A stretch of DNA of 64,000 bases from contig JYOE01000015.1 of assembly GCA_000955875.1 (NCBI GenBank), positions 124,746-188,745 on the forward strand. Reading direction: 5' to 3'. Positions 46,064 to 57,477 of the stretch are shown piece by piece. How positions within the stretch are numbered: the stretch's first letter is position 1; each line of letters begins with the position of its first letter. The translations under genes were made by a program, and so were the position numbers. The notes beneath the pieces were generated by a model. It did no database searches. It was not told where the DNA came from and saw only the letters and a list, made by a program, of their open reading frames with translations. Origin of the DNA: Terrabacter sp. 28 (GTDB taxonomy: Bacteria; Actinomycetota; Actinomycetes; Actinomycetales; Dermatophilaceae).

Positions 46064-47427
46064 GACGACTCCTCCGGCAGCGGCATACGCACCCGGACGC
46101 GGTAGCCGCCGGTCACCCGGGGACCGATCTCGCTCACGCCGCCGTGCGTCGAGAGCCGCTCGCGCACGCCCAGCAGGCCGAGCCCAGAGCCCGAGGTTCC
46201 CGACCTCGGACTGCCCGTGTCGAGCACCTCGACCTCTGCGTAGCCGTGGGCGAAGCCGGGCTCGCCGCGCCGGTCGACGCGGACGAAAACCGTTGCGGCA
46301 GAGGCTGTCGAGTGACGGCGCACGTTCGACAGCGCTTCCTGCACGGTGCGGTAGAGGGAGAGGCCGACCGGGTCGGGAACCGTCGCGACGGCGCCCGGGG
46401 TGTCCTCGACGACCCGGCACTCGACGTCGAGGCCGGCGATCGCCGACTGCTCGACGAGGGCGGGCACGTCGGCCAGTCGCGGCTCCGGGGCACGCTTTCC
46501 CTCGGCTGCCTCGTCGTCAGAGGAGCGCAGCGTGCCCAGCAGCCCGCGCATCTGCGACACGGCCTCACGCGACGAGGTCTCGACCGAGCGGAGCGCGCCC
46601 TCGGCCGCGTCGGGGTCGAGACGCAGCACGCGGCGGGCGGCGGCGGCCTGGATGCCGATGACCGAGACGTGGTGGGCGACGACGTCGTGCAGCTCGCGCG
46701 CGATGCGTAGCCGCTCCTCGACGACGGCGCGGCGCTGCAGCTGGTCGGCCTGGGCGCTGATCGTGCGGGCCTGCTCGGCGACGCGATCGCGCTGCAGCGC
46801 CGAGCGCCAGGCGAACTGGCCGCCGACGATGGCGCCGCCGAAGTAGACGGAGTTCAGGACGGCGGCGTAGACGACGTAGGCGGCGAGCGGCGAGAAGAGG
46901 CCCTGCCGGGGGAGTGGTTTGCCGTTGTCGGTGAGCAGTCCCTCGACACCGGAGCCGACGGCGAACTGCCAGACGAGCCACACCGTCATGGCCACGACGA
47001 CTCCCGTGACGACGACCAGCATGGCGCGGCGGTCCCGCGCCCAGGCGACGCCGGTGAAGAGCGCGAGGAAGTAGACGACCTGCATCGAGAACGACATGGC
47101 CACGGCGGTCAGGGTGAGCCCGACGACGAGGAAGTGCAGCGAGCAGACGGCGGCGACGACGAGCGGGTGGCTGCGGCGCCACACGAGCGGCAGGGTTCCC
47201 GCGACGACGGCGAGGTGGGGGAGCCAGCCCGGGCCGGGCGGGTCGCCGAGACTGTCGAGGCTGCGCAGCACCTCGATGCCGAGCAGGCCGGAGAGCATCA
47301 GCGCGAGAGCCACGGCCGTGTCGGTGCGACGGGTGCGGTCGGGGTCGGCGGGCACGCGCTCCCAGTCGGAGTCGACGCCGAACCACGCCGCCACCCGGGA
47401 GCGGAGTCTGCTCCAGCGGCCGTCCAT
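46060..47427 (-). CDS. NarL-type sensor histidine kinase (HisKA_3)
   Basis: 455 residues. Five or six N-terminal membrane helices (about 40-210), then HisKA_3 with the phospho-acceptor His in RIARELHDVVAHHVSV (about residue 255), then HATPase with NVRRHSTAS (N box) and GSGLGLLGVRERL (G box). The ligand may be sensed within the membrane, as in DesK-like or LiaS-like kinases. ATG at 47427 chosen because TAGGCT lies six bases upstream; a GTG at 47433 is in frame. Coupled to the regulator gene. Confidence 0.92.
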   Translation of the reverse strand: MDGRWSRLRSRVAAWFGVDSDWERVPADPDRTRRTDTAVALALMLSGLLGIEVLRSLDSLGDPPGPGWLPHLAVVAGTLPLVWRRSHPLVVAAVCSLHFLVVGLTLTAVAMSFSMQVVYFLALFTGVAWARDRRAMLVVVTGVVVAMTVWLVWQFAVGSGVEGLLTDNGKPLPRQGLFSPLAAYVVYAAVLNSVYFGGAIVGGQFAWRSALQRDRVAEQARTISAQADQLQRRAVVEERLRIARELHDVVAHHVSVIGIQAAAARRVLRLDPDAAEGALRSVETSSREAVSQMRGLLGTLRSSDDEAAEGKRAPEPRLADVPALVEQSAIAGLDVECRVVEDTPGAVATVPDPVGLSLYRTVQEALSNVRRHSTASAATVFVRVDRRGEPGFAHGYAEVEVLDTGSPRSGTSGSGLGLLGVRERLSTHGGVSEIGPRVTGGYRVRVRMPLPEESS

Positions 47428-47433
47428 GCGCAC

Positions 47434-47439
47434 AGCCTA
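47434..47439 (-). promoter_or_regulatory. -10 element of the two-component operon
   Basis: TAGGCT on the minus strand with a 6-nt spacer to the ATG at 47427. Back to back with TAACGT at 47497-47502, which serves the M24 peptidase gene. Confidence 0.45.
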
Positions 47440-47496
47440 GGCAGCCCGCCGACGTCGACGGCTCCGCCTGGCGGGGGAGGGGTGGTGGCCGAGCGG

Positions 47497-47502
47497 TAAC
47501 GT
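47497..47502 (+). promoter_or_regulatory. -10 element of the M24 peptidase gene
   Basis: TAACGT, 6-nt spacer CGGCGC, ATG at 47509; no SD. Leaderless type. Confidence 0.5.
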
Positions 47503-47508
47503 CGGCGC

Positions 47509-48636
47509 ATGGCCGTCAGCTCCTCCACCCTCGACGTGACGACGATGCGATCCCGGCTCGACCGGCTGCGCGCGGAGGCGGCCCGTGCGGGCGTCTCCGC
47601 GCTCGTCGTCGCCCCCGGTTCGGACCTGCGCTACCTCACGGGCATCGGCGGCTCGTCGTTCGAGCGGCTCACGGCCCTGGTCGTGCCCACCGACGCCGCC
47701 GTCGCCCCGGTCTTCGTCTCGCCCGCCCTCGAGTACGCCGGTCTGGGGCACGTGCCGCTCGCCGACCTCGGCGTCGAGGTGCGCACGTGGGTCGACGGTC
47801 AGGACCCGTACGCCCTCGCGCTCGGTGGCGTGCCCACGGGCCCGGTCGCCGTCAGCGACCTCCTCCCCGCGCTGCACCTGCTGCGGCTGCGCGACGCCGG
47901 TGCGACCGACCAGCAGCTCGCCGGTCCGGTGCTGCGCGAGCTGCGGATGCGCAAGGACGAGGCCGAGCTCGCCGAGCTGCGGGCCGCCGGCGCCGCGATC
48001 GACCGGGTGCACGCCCGCGTCGGCGAGTGGCTGCGCCCCGGCCGCACCGAGTCGGAGGTCGCTGCCGACATCGCCGCCGCGATCGTCGAGGAGGGCCACA
48101 CCGTCGCCGATTTCGTCATCGTCGGGTCGGGCCCGAACGGCGCGAGCCCGCACCACTCCGTCAGCGACAGGGTCGTCGAGGAGGGCGACCTCGTCGTCGT
48201 CGACATCGGCGGCCCGCTGCCGTCGGGCTACAACTCCGACAGCACGAGGACGTATGCCGTCGGGTCACCCCGCGAGCCCGACGTGACCACCGCCTACGCC
48301 GCGTTGCAGTCGGCGCAGCGCGCGGCCGTCGACGCCGTGCGGCCGGGGGTGACCTGCCAGGACGTCGACCGCGCCGCGCGGGCCGTTCTCGCCGACGCCG
48401 GCCTGGCCGACCACTTCATCCACCGCACCGGTCACGGCATCGGACTCGACGTTCACGAGGAGCCCTACGTCGTCGAGGGCAACGACCTGCCGCTCGAGCC
48501 GGGCATGACGTTCAGCATCGAGCCGGGCGTCTACCTGACCGGACGCTGGGGCGCGCGCATCGAGGACATCGTCGCCGTCACCGCCGAGGGCGTCGAGCGG
48601 TTCAACACCCGCCCCACCGACCTCGTCACCCTCTGA
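47509..48636 (+). CDS. M24-family aminopeptidase (Xaa-Pro dipeptidase-like)
   Basis: 375 residues. A creatinase-type N-terminal domain (to about 135) is followed by the pita-bread catalytic domain. Metal ligands are visible as Asp in VVVDIGG and in YNSDSTRTY, His in HRTGHGIGLDVHEEP, Glu in SIEPGVY and Glu in ARIEDIV. It removes N-terminal residues before proline or cuts Xaa-Pro dipeptides. Cytoplasmic. Confidence 0.92.
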   Translation: MAVSSSTLDVTTMRSRLDRLRAEAARAGVSALVVAPGSDLRYLTGIGGSSFERLTALVVPTDAAVAPVFVSPALEYAGLGHVPLADLGVEVRTWVDGQDPYALALGGVPTGPVAVSDLLPALHLLRLRDAGATDQQLAGPVLRELRMRKDEAELAELRAAGAAIDRVHARVGEWLRPGRTESEVAADIAAAIVEEGHTVADFVIVGSGPNGASPHHSVSDRVVEEGDLVVVDIGGPLPSGYNSDSTRTYAVGSPREPDVTTAYAALQSAQRAAVDAVRPGVTCQDVDRAARAVLADAGLADHFIHRTGHGIGLDVHEEPYVVEGNDLPLEPGMTFSIEPGVYLTGRWGARIEDIVAVTAEGVERFNTRPTDLVTL

Positions 48637-48647
48637 CCGGCACGGGC

Positions 48648-50060
48648 TCAGGAGTCGAAGCCGACGCCCATCCGGTCGAGCGCCCTCAGCCACAGGTTGC
48701 GGCGGCCGGTGCGGTCCTCGGCGGCGAGCGACGACCGCGTGGCCCGCACGGCGGCATACCGGATCGGCTCGGGAGGGAAGGGGATCGGCTTGCGCCGCAC
48801 CATGCCGAGGCGGGTGAGCTCGGTGTCCTTGCCGTCGACGAGGTCGAGGGCGACGGCCGCGCCGAAGCGGGTCGACGCGACGCCGAGCCCGGTGTAGCCG
48901 ACGGCGTACGCCATCCGTCCGCCGAGGGCGGTGCCGAAGACGGGCGTGAAGCGTGAGGTCGTGTCGATGACGCCGGCCCAGCGGTGGGTGAACCGGATGC
49001 CCTCCAGCTGCGGGAAGATGTCGAGGAAGTGGTCGGCCAGCAGGCCGTGGGACGCGTCGGACTGCTCGAGCGCCGGGTCGATGCGTCCCGGGAAGTGGTA
49101 GTTCGCGTCGTAGCCGCCGAAGAGCACCCGGTCGTCGGGTGTCCTTCTGTAGTAGTGGAACTGGTTGCCGGCGTCGGTGAGTCCCTCGCGTCGGTCCCAC
49201 CCGATGGCGGCGAGCTGGTCGGTGGCCAACGGCTCGGTCATGAGCACGTGGTCGTAGACGGGCAGCACCCACGCTCGGAACCGGCGGAGCACGCCCTGCG
49301 AGGCGTTCGTGCCGATGACGACGCGATGGGCGTGGATCGACCCTCCGTCGAGGCGGACACGCACCCCTGCGCCCTCGGCGTCGAATCCCGTTGCGCGCGT
49401 GTGCTCGTGGAGGCGCACGCCGAGCGACTCGGCCGCACGGGCCAGTCCCCAGACGAGACGGGCCGGGTCGACGAGCGCGACCTCGGGGTCGTACATGCCG
49501 GCCAGGTAGCGCGGAGAGTCGACGCGGGCGCGGGCCTGCGTGGCGTCGAGCAGCTCGACGGGCACGCCGTGCTCCCGGTGCAGCGCGTACGACTCGCGGA
49601 CCACGGGGACCTGGTGGTCGGTGAGTGCCAGCGTGAGCTCGCCCGGCACGTGGTAGTCGGCCTCGATGCCGTATGCCGTGAGCGTGCGTTCGATGCCCGT
49701 GAAGTTCTCCGCGGCGAGACGGTCGAGCGTCGGTAGCTCGTCGGGCCAGCAGGCCACCCCCTGGGCGAGGCCATGGGTCAGCGACGGCGCCAGGAACCCG
49801 CCGTTGCGCCCCGACGCCCCGTCGCCGAGACGTCCTGCCTCGACCACCACGACGTCGCGAGAGGGGTCGGCCTCCTTGGCCTGGATGGCGGCCCACAGGC
49901 CGGTGAAGCCGCCTCCGACCACGAGCAGGTCGGTGCGCGGCGCGGCGCCGGTCAGCGCGGGCCGGGGGTGCGGCCGCTCGGGCCGGTCGGTCCAGAACGG
50001 GACGGGCCGGGCGTCGGCGAGCGCCGCAGCAGCGCGGGCGGAGAGCGTGGAAACAGGCAT
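48648..50060 (-). CDS. FAD-dependent oxidoreductase (DadA/PuuB-like)
   Basis: 470 residues. LLVVGGGFTGLWAA (FAD motif) is followed by EAGRLGDGASGRNGGFLAPSLTHG, as in the paralogue at 94-1503. The C-terminus has MAYAVGYTGLGVASTRFG and FAD-contact Gly residues. Probable amine or D-amino-acid oxidase; substrate unknown. Divergent from a GNAT gene with only 34 bp between start codons, so the promoters overlap. Confidence 0.85.
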   Translation of the reverse strand: MPVSTLSARAAAALADARPVPFWTDRPERPHPRPALTGAAPRTDLLVVGGGFTGLWAAIQAKEADPSRDVVVVEAGRLGDGASGRNGGFLAPSLTHGLAQGVACWPDELPTLDRLAAENFTGIERTLTAYGIEADYHVPGELTLALTDHQVPVVRESYALHREHGVPVELLDATQARARVDSPRYLAGMYDPEVALVDPARLVWGLARAAESLGVRLHEHTRATGFDAEGAGVRVRLDGGSIHAHRVVIGTNASQGVLRRFRAWVLPVYDHVLMTEPLATDQLAAIGWDRREGLTDAGNQFHYYRRTPDDRVLFGGYDANYHFPGRIDPALEQSDASHGLLADHFLDIFPQLEGIRFTHRWAGVIDTTSRFTPVFGTALGGRMAYAVGYTGLGVASTRFGAAVALDLVDGKDTELTRLGMVRRKPIPFPPEPIRYAAVRATRSSLAAEDRTGRRNLWLRALDRMGVGFDS

Positions 50061-50094
50061 GACGAGACGGATTCGACCATGCTTGGGTGGTCCT

Positions 50095-50931
50095 GTGAAC
50101 CCCTCTTCGTTCCAGAGCGATGCACCCGAGGTCGGCGTCGACGAGCTCCTGCGCATCTTCCACGACGAGACCCGCGCGCCGATCCGCGTCGGCACGCCCG
50201 AGCGGCCCATCGAGGTCGACGGCCTCGTCCGGCGCGAGTACGAGCTCGACGGCGGCCGCTGGAACATGATCGAGAGCCCTGACGGTCTCGGCCCCGACCC
50301 AGAGCGGTGGGACACCGTCATCGCACGCCAACGCGACTTCTTCGCCGATCGCCGGCTGCGTGTCGAGTGGAAGACCTACGACTACGACGAGCCGGCCGAC
50401 CTCGGCGAGCGCCTCGTCCGCGCCGGATTCGTCAAGGAGGACGACGAGGCGCTCATCCTCGGCGAGGCCGAGCCCCTGGCAACGCAGGACATCGAGCTGC
50501 CCGACGGTGTCGTCGTGCGCGCCGCCGACTCCGAGGCGGACTTCGAGCGGATGGCCGCCCTGCTGGAGACGGTGTGGGGCGAGCCGCAGCCGTGGGTCGT
50601 CGACTCGCTGCTCCCGCGCTGGCAGGTCGAGCCCGACGCGATGGACGTCGTGGTGGTGGAGGAGTCCCGAGAGGGGCCGGTGCTCTGCGCGGCCCGGTCC
50701 GAGTACGACGCCAGCCGTTTCACCGGGCTCTGGGGCGGCTCGACCCTCCCGGAGTGGCGCGGCCGCGGCCTCTACCGCGCGACCCTGCTGCACCGGGCGA
50801 GGCTGGGGCTCGACCGCGGCAAGGACTTCGTGCGCGTCGACGCGTCACCCGACAGCGAGCCCATCCTGCGCCGCCTCGGGCTGCACCGGGTGGCGACCAC
50901 CACGCCCTACGTCTTCGACCCCGGGGCCTGA
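50095..50931 (+). CDS. GNAT-family N-acetyltransferase
   Basis: 278 residues, GTG start. The C-terminal half is a GNAT domain with acetyl-CoA loop region LPEWRGRGLYRATLLHRAR (Q/RxxGxG/A-like) and SPDSEPILRRLGLHRV. The N-terminal half (ERPIEVDGLVRREYELDGGRW...) may be a second, degenerate GNAT fold. Acceptor unknown. No partner gene is adjacent other than the divergent oxidoreductase. Confidence 0.82.
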   Translation: MNPSSFQSDAPEVGVDELLRIFHDETRAPIRVGTPERPIEVDGLVRREYELDGGRWNMIESPDGLGPDPERWDTVIARQRDFFADRRLRVEWKTYDYDEPADLGERLVRAGFVKEDDEALILGEAEPLATQDIELPDGVVVRAADSEADFERMAALLETVWGEPQPWVVDSLLPRWQVEPDAMDVVVVEESREGPVLCAARSEYDASRFTGLWGGSTLPEWRGRGLYRATLLHRARLGLDRGKDFVRVDASPDSEPILRRLGLHRVATTTPYVFDPGA

Positions 50932-50968
50932 CACCGTGCCAGACTGCTGAGGTGACGCGGGGACGCGG

Positions 50969-51778
50969 GTGACGGCCGTGGCGCGGGAACCTCGGGCTTC
51001 TCGGGCGCGGGTCGTCGCCGTGGCCGCGGCGGCCGCGGCGGCCACGGCGGTCTCGATGCTCGGTGCGTGCACGTCGGACGGCCCCGCTCCGGTGGCGCGA
51101 GCTGGAACCGCCCCTGCCGTGGCGCGCGCCGGCCCTTCCGCTGCCCCTCCCGACCCGGGGATGACCCATGTCGTGGAGGCGCTGAGGTGCATCACGAGGC
51201 GTCCTCTCACCGGCAAGGGTCGGGTGCCCCTCGAGGCGCTCTTCCCGGGCGCCGAGTCGAGCGACTCCTCCGACCCGAAGGAGGTCGTGCCGGGTGTCGA
51301 CGCCACCGTCCGCAGCAAGTGTCCCGGCGAGCTGCCGGCCGAGCCGCTCTGCGACGGCCTCGCGCCGTGGACCGGACTGCCCTCCGACGAGCTCGTCCCG
51401 GCGAGCGGGGCACTCCGCCTCGTCGAGGGCTACCTCGTCACGATGCCGAAGCAGGCAGGCAACCAGGCCCCGCCCGAGAGCTCGGCCGGCACGAAGGAGG
51501 TGTCCTACGGCCTGGTCGACCTCGCCGCGGGCGATCCGGGAGGGCTCGTGGACCACCTCCGTGTCGCGTTCGTGGCCTGTGCGAAGGCGACGCCGAGCAC
51601 CGTGGCCGGCGTCGCCGCCCTCGTCGGCACGGTGCCGTCGGAGCGCGGCGCTGGGTCGGCCGAGGTCGTCCTGCTACGCCGTGGCAGCAGTGTCGTGTGG
51701 GCAACCCTCGACGGCAGCGGATGGAAGGCCGGCGAGCAGCAGCGGGCCCTCGCGGTGCTCGTCGCACGCCTCCTCTGA
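50969..51778 (+). CDS. Putative lipoprotein, unknown function
   Basis: 269 residues, GTG start. A basic N-terminus and a very Ala-rich hydrophobic segment lead to the lipobox MLGAC (Cys about residue 34). A Pro/Ala linker follows, then a domain with several Cys residues (LRCITRR, KCPGE, PLCDG, ACAKA) that could form disulfides outside the cell. No family recognised. Confidence 0.7.
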   Translation: MTAVAREPRASRARVVAVAAAAAAATAVSMLGACTSDGPAPVARAGTAPAVARAGPSAAPPDPGMTHVVEALRCITRRPLTGKGRVPLEALFPGAESSDSSDPKEVVPGVDATVRSKCPGELPAEPLCDGLAPWTGLPSDELVPASGALRLVEGYLVTMPKQAGNQAPPESSAGTKEVSYGLVDLAAGDPGGLVDHLRVAFVACAKATPSTVAGVAALVGTVPSERGAGSAEVVLLRRGSSVVWATLDGSGWKAGEQQRALAVLVARLL

Positions 51779-51890
51779 GCGGGCGCTCACCGGTGGGTGG
51801 GCACCCGTGGGCACGTGGCGGCATACGTGGCAGGATTTCGGCTGGATCGAAACCGCACAGCTCCCGTACGCCAACCCAGCAGGAGACGCA

Positions 51891-52919
51891 ATGCCCATCG
51901 CCACCCCCGAGGTGTATGCCGACATGCTCGACCGCGCGAAGGCCGGCTCCTTCGCGTACCCCGCCATCAACGTCTCGAGCTCGCAGACGCTGAACGCCGC
52001 GCTCAAGGGCTTCGCCGACGCGGGCTCCGACGGCATCATCCAGGTCTCGACGGGCGGCGCCGAGTACCTCTCCGGCCCGAGCATCAAGAACATGGTCAGC
52101 GGCTCGCTCGCCTTCGCCGCGTACGCCCACGAGGTCGCGAAGAACTACCCCGTCAACATCGCGCTGCACACCGACCACTGCCCCAAGGACAAGCTCGACG
52201 GCTTCGTGCGCCCGCTCCTCGCGGCCTCGACCGAGCGCGTCAAGGCCGGCGGCACCCCGTGGTTCCAGTCGCACATGTGGGACGGCTCGGCCGTGCCGCT
52301 CGACGAGAACCTCACGATCGCCCGCGAGCTGCTCGACCTCGCCCAGGCCGCGAACGTCGTCCTCGAGATCGAGGTCGGCGTCGTCGGCGGCGAGGAGGAC
52401 GGCGTCGCCCACGAGATCAACGACAAGCTCTACTCGACGCCCGAGGACGCCATCGCGACGGTCAAGGCGCTCGGTGCCGGCGAGAACGGCCGCTACCTGA
52501 CCGCGCTCACGTTCGGCAACGTCCACGGCGTCTACAAGCCGGGCAACGTCAAGCTGCGCCCCGAGGTGCTCCTCGAGGCCCAGAAGGCCGCCGCCAAGGA
52601 GCTGGGCCTGTCCGACGACGCACGCCCGTTCGACCTCGTCTTCCACGGCGGCTCCGGCTCGCTGCCCGAGGAGATCTCGGCGGCCGTCGACCACGGCGTC
52701 ATCAAGATGAACGTCGACACCGACACCCAGTACGCCTTCACCCGCAGGATCGCCGACTGGATGATCTCCGGCTACGCCGGTGTGCTCAAGGTCGACGGCG
52801 AGGTCGGCAACAAGAAGCAGTACGACCCGCGCGCCTGGGGCAAGGCGGCCGAGGAGGCCATGGCGGTGCGCATCGTCGAGGCCTGCACCGCGCTGCGCTC
52901 GGCCGGCACGCACCAGTGA
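51891..52919 (+). CDS. fba: Fructose-bisphosphate aldolase, class II
   Basis: 342 residues, ATG with AGGAGA ribosome binding site. Zinc-dependent aldolase of glycolysis and gluconeogenesis: ALHTDHCPKDKLDGF (zinc His and catalytic Asp), EIEVGVVGGEEDG, LTFGNVHGVY (zinc His), FHGGSGS (phosphate loop with zinc His) and NVDTDTQYAFTRRI. Length is usual for the type A class II group. A CGGCATAC motif lies 70 bp upstream. The stop overlaps the GTG of the DUF3151 gene. Confidence 0.97.
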   Translation: MPIATPEVYADMLDRAKAGSFAYPAINVSSSQTLNAALKGFADAGSDGIIQVSTGGAEYLSGPSIKNMVSGSLAFAAYAHEVAKNYPVNIALHTDHCPKDKLDGFVRPLLAASTERVKAGGTPWFQSHMWDGSAVPLDENLTIARELLDLAQAANVVLEIEVGVVGGEEDGVAHEINDKLYSTPEDAIATVKALGAGENGRYLTALTFGNVHGVYKPGNVKLRPEVLLEAQKAAAKELGLSDDARPFDLVFHGGSGSLPEEISAAVDHGVIKMNVDTDTQYAFTRRIADWMISGYAGVLKVDGEVGNKKQYDPRAWGKAAEEAMAVRIVEACTALRSAGTHQ

Positions 52920-53323
52920 GCGACAACCTGCTCGGCATCCCCGAGACGCGCCTCGGCGTCGACCCGGCCGCCGAGAAGCTCGAGTCCGGTGTCGACCCGG
53001 TGCAGGTCGCCGCGACCTACCCGGCCAGCTCGCTCGCGTGGGCGACGCTGGCGGAGGACGCGCTGGCCGACGGCGACCGTGACGTCGAGGCGTACGCGTA
53101 CGCCCGCACCGGCTACCACCGCGCGCTCGACGCCCTGCGCAAGTCGGGCTGGCGCGGCCAGGGCCCGGTGCCGTGGTCGCACGAGCCGAACCGCGGGTTC
53201 CTCCGGGCGCTCGCGGCCCTGGCCCGGGCGGCGCGCGCCATCGGCGAGAGCGACGAGGAGGCCCGGTGCACGCAGTTCCTCCGCGACAGCTCGGCCGAGG
53301 CGGCGCGCGAGCTCGGTCTGTGA
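52916..53323 (+). CDS. DUF3151 domain-containing protein
   Basis: 135 residues, GTG start inside the fba stop codon. MSDNLLGIPETRL and AYAYARTGYHRALDALRKSGWRGQGPVPWSHEPNRGFLRAL match DUF3151, a small helical, TPR-like actinobacterial family. The coupling to fba is conserved in relatives as far as I recall, hinting at a role tied to central carbon metabolism (inference). Confidence 0.88.
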   Translation: MSDNLLGIPETRLGVDPAAEKLESGVDPVQVAATYPASSLAWATLAEDALADGDRDVEAYAYARTGYHRALDALRKSGWRGQGPVPWSHEPNRGFLRALAALARAARAIGESDEEARCTQFLRDSSAEAARELGL

Positions 53324-53339
53324 GCTCGCTGGTCGCAGC

Positions 53340-55552
<2,213 letters not shown>

Positions 55553-55611
55553 ACGCTCGCGCCCGACGGAGGCGGACGGCATACGCAATCGCTTGGAACT
55601 GAAGGAAATTC

Positions 55612-57393
55612 ATGACTGAAACGGTCGCCCCGCTCGACTGGGTCACGCGCCTCGCCGACGAGGTCATCGCCGAGGCGCAGGAGCGCAACCCCGGCGAGAC
55701 CATCGTCTGCGCCTCGGGCATCAGCCCGTCGGGGCCGATCCACCTCGGCAACTTCCGCGAGCTCATCACGCCGCACCTCGTCGCCGACGAGATCAAGCGC
55801 CGCGGCATCGCGTGCGAGCACATCCTCAGCTGGGACGACTTCGACCGATTCCGCCGCGTGCCGAAGAACCTTGCAGGCGTGGACGACTCGTGGGAGCAGT
55901 ACATCGGCATGCCGCTGACCGCGGTCCCTGCGCCCGAGGGCTCGCCGCACGCGAGCTGGGCCGACCACTTCAAGGCGCCGCTGCTCGAGGCCATGGCCGC
56001 GACGGGCATCGAGGTGCGCCAGATCAGCCAGACCGAGCAGTACCGCGCCGGCGTCTACCGCGACCAGGTGCTGCTCGCGATGCGTGAACGCCTCGCGATC
56101 GACAAGGTGCTCGACCAGTACCGCACGCTCGAGGCCGTCGAGGCGGCGCGCCAGAAGGCCACGGGCAAGGGCAAGGGCGGCAAGGGCGGTGGCAAGGAGC
56201 CGAAGCTCACCGAGGAGCAGGCCGCGGCCGCGACCGAGGCCGAGCGCGGCTCGGGCGCCGCGACCGAGGACGACGGCAGCGAGGGCAAGGCGGGCTACTA
56301 CCCGTTCAAGCCGTTCTGCTCCTCGTGCGGCACCGACTTCACCACCGTCACCGCCTACGACGACGACACGCACGCGCTCAGCTACGAGTGCACGAAGTGC
56401 GGTCACCGTGAGACCGTCGACCTCGACACCTTCACCAACGGCAAGCTCGTGTGGAAGGTCGACTGGCCGATGCGCTGGGGCCACGAGCACGTGGTGTTCG
56501 AGCCGTCGGGCGTCGACCACCAGAGCCCGGGGTCGAGCTTCGTCGTCGGCAAGGACCTCGCGCCGATCTTCGGCTGGGAGCGTCCCGTCGGCCCGATGTA
56601 CGCGTTCGTCGGCATCGCAGGCATGGCGAAGATGAGCTCGAGCAAGGGTGGCGTGCCCATCCCGAACGACGCGCTCGAGGTCATGGAGGCGCCGGTGCTG
56701 CGCTGGCTCTACGCGCGCCGCCGGCCCAACCAGAGCTTCGACGTCGCCTTCGGGCCCGAGCTGCAGCGCCTCTACGACGAGTGGGATGCCCTGAACCGCA
56801 AGGTCGCCGACGGTTCTGCCCAGGCCGGCGACCTCGCCGCGCACCTGCGTGCGACCTCGACGGCGTCGGGGCCGCTGCCCACCACGCCCCGCCCGATGCC
56901 GTTCCGCACCATCGCCTCGGTGATCGACGTGACCCAGGGTGACGAGGAGCAGGCGGTCCGCATCCTGTCCGACCTCGACCCCGACAACCCGGTCGGCTCC
57001 ACCGACGACCTGCGCCCGCGCCTCGACTGCGCCGAGCGCTGGATGCTCGGCTACGTCCCCGCCGAGGACCGCACGATCGTGCGGGCGACCCCCGACGCCG
57101 AGCTGTTGGGCAGCCTCGACGAGCAGCAACGCGAGTCGCTGCGCCTGCTGGCCGAGGGGCTCGACGACCACTGGTCGCTCGACGGCCTCACGCACCTCGC
57201 GTACGGCGTGCCCAAGATCCAGCGCGGCATCGACCCAGAGGCCAAGGTCAAGGACCCCGAGCTCTCTGCCGCACAGCGTGCGTTCTTCGTGCTCGTCTAC
57301 CGGCTGCTCGTCGGCCGTGACACGGGGCCGCGCCTGCCGACGCTGCTGCTCGCCGTCGGCGCCGACCGCGTGCGCACCCTCATCGGCCACTGA
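55612..57393 (+). CDS. lysK: Lysyl-tRNA synthetase, class I
   Basis: 593 residues, RBS AAGGAA before the ATG. It is a class I (archaeal-type) LysRS, not the common class II: HIGH-like PIHLGN at residues 42-47 and KMSSSKG at 340-346. Two Cys pairs (FCSSCGT and ECTKCGH, about 235-265) suggest a zinc-binding insertion. A Lys/Gly-rich low-complexity insert (about 183-200) is unusual. Class I LysRS occurs in some actinobacteria such as Streptomyces. It is followed by a very strong terminator. A CGGCATAC motif lies 28 bp before the start codon. Confidence 0.95.
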   Translation: MTETVAPLDWVTRLADEVIAEAQERNPGETIVCASGISPSGPIHLGNFRELITPHLVADEIKRRGIACEHILSWDDFDRFRRVPKNLAGVDDSWEQYIGMPLTAVPAPEGSPHASWADHFKAPLLEAMAATGIEVRQISQTEQYRAGVYRDQVLLAMRERLAIDKVLDQYRTLEAVEAARQKATGKGKGGKGGGKEPKLTEEQAAAATEAERGSGAATEDDGSEGKAGYYPFKPFCSSCGTDFTTVTAYDDDTHALSYECTKCGHRETVDLDTFTNGKLVWKVDWPMRWGHEHVVFEPSGVDHQSPGSSFVVGKDLAPIFGWERPVGPMYAFVGIAGMAKMSSSKGGVPIPNDALEVMEAPVLRWLYARRRPNQSFDVAFGPELQRLYDEWDALNRKVADGSAQAGDLAAHLRATSTASGPLPTTPRPMPFRTIASVIDVTQGDEEQAVRILSDLDPDNPVGSTDDLRPRLDCAERWMLGYVPAEDRTIVRATPDAELLGSLDEQQRESLRLLAEGLDDHWSLDGLTHLAYGVPKIQRGIDPEAKVKDPELSAAQRAFFVLVYRLLVGRDTGPRLPTLLLAVGADRVRTLIGH

Positions 57394-57408
57394 GCCAGCC
57401 GGCCGGAC

Positions 57409-57454
57409 ACGCGAAGTGCCCACTCGACCGTGAGGTCGAGTGGGCACTTCGCGT
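57409..57454. terminator. Bidirectional terminator, 21-bp perfect stem
   Basis: Arms 57409-57429 and 57434-57454 are exactly complementary over 21 bp around a GTGA (GNRA) tetraloop. It lies between lysK and the convergent M4 protease gene, 16 bp after the first stop and 23 bp after the second. No long T-tract on either side. Confidence 0.85.
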
Positions 57455-57477
57455 CGTGGTTCTGCCGGTGTGACGGG

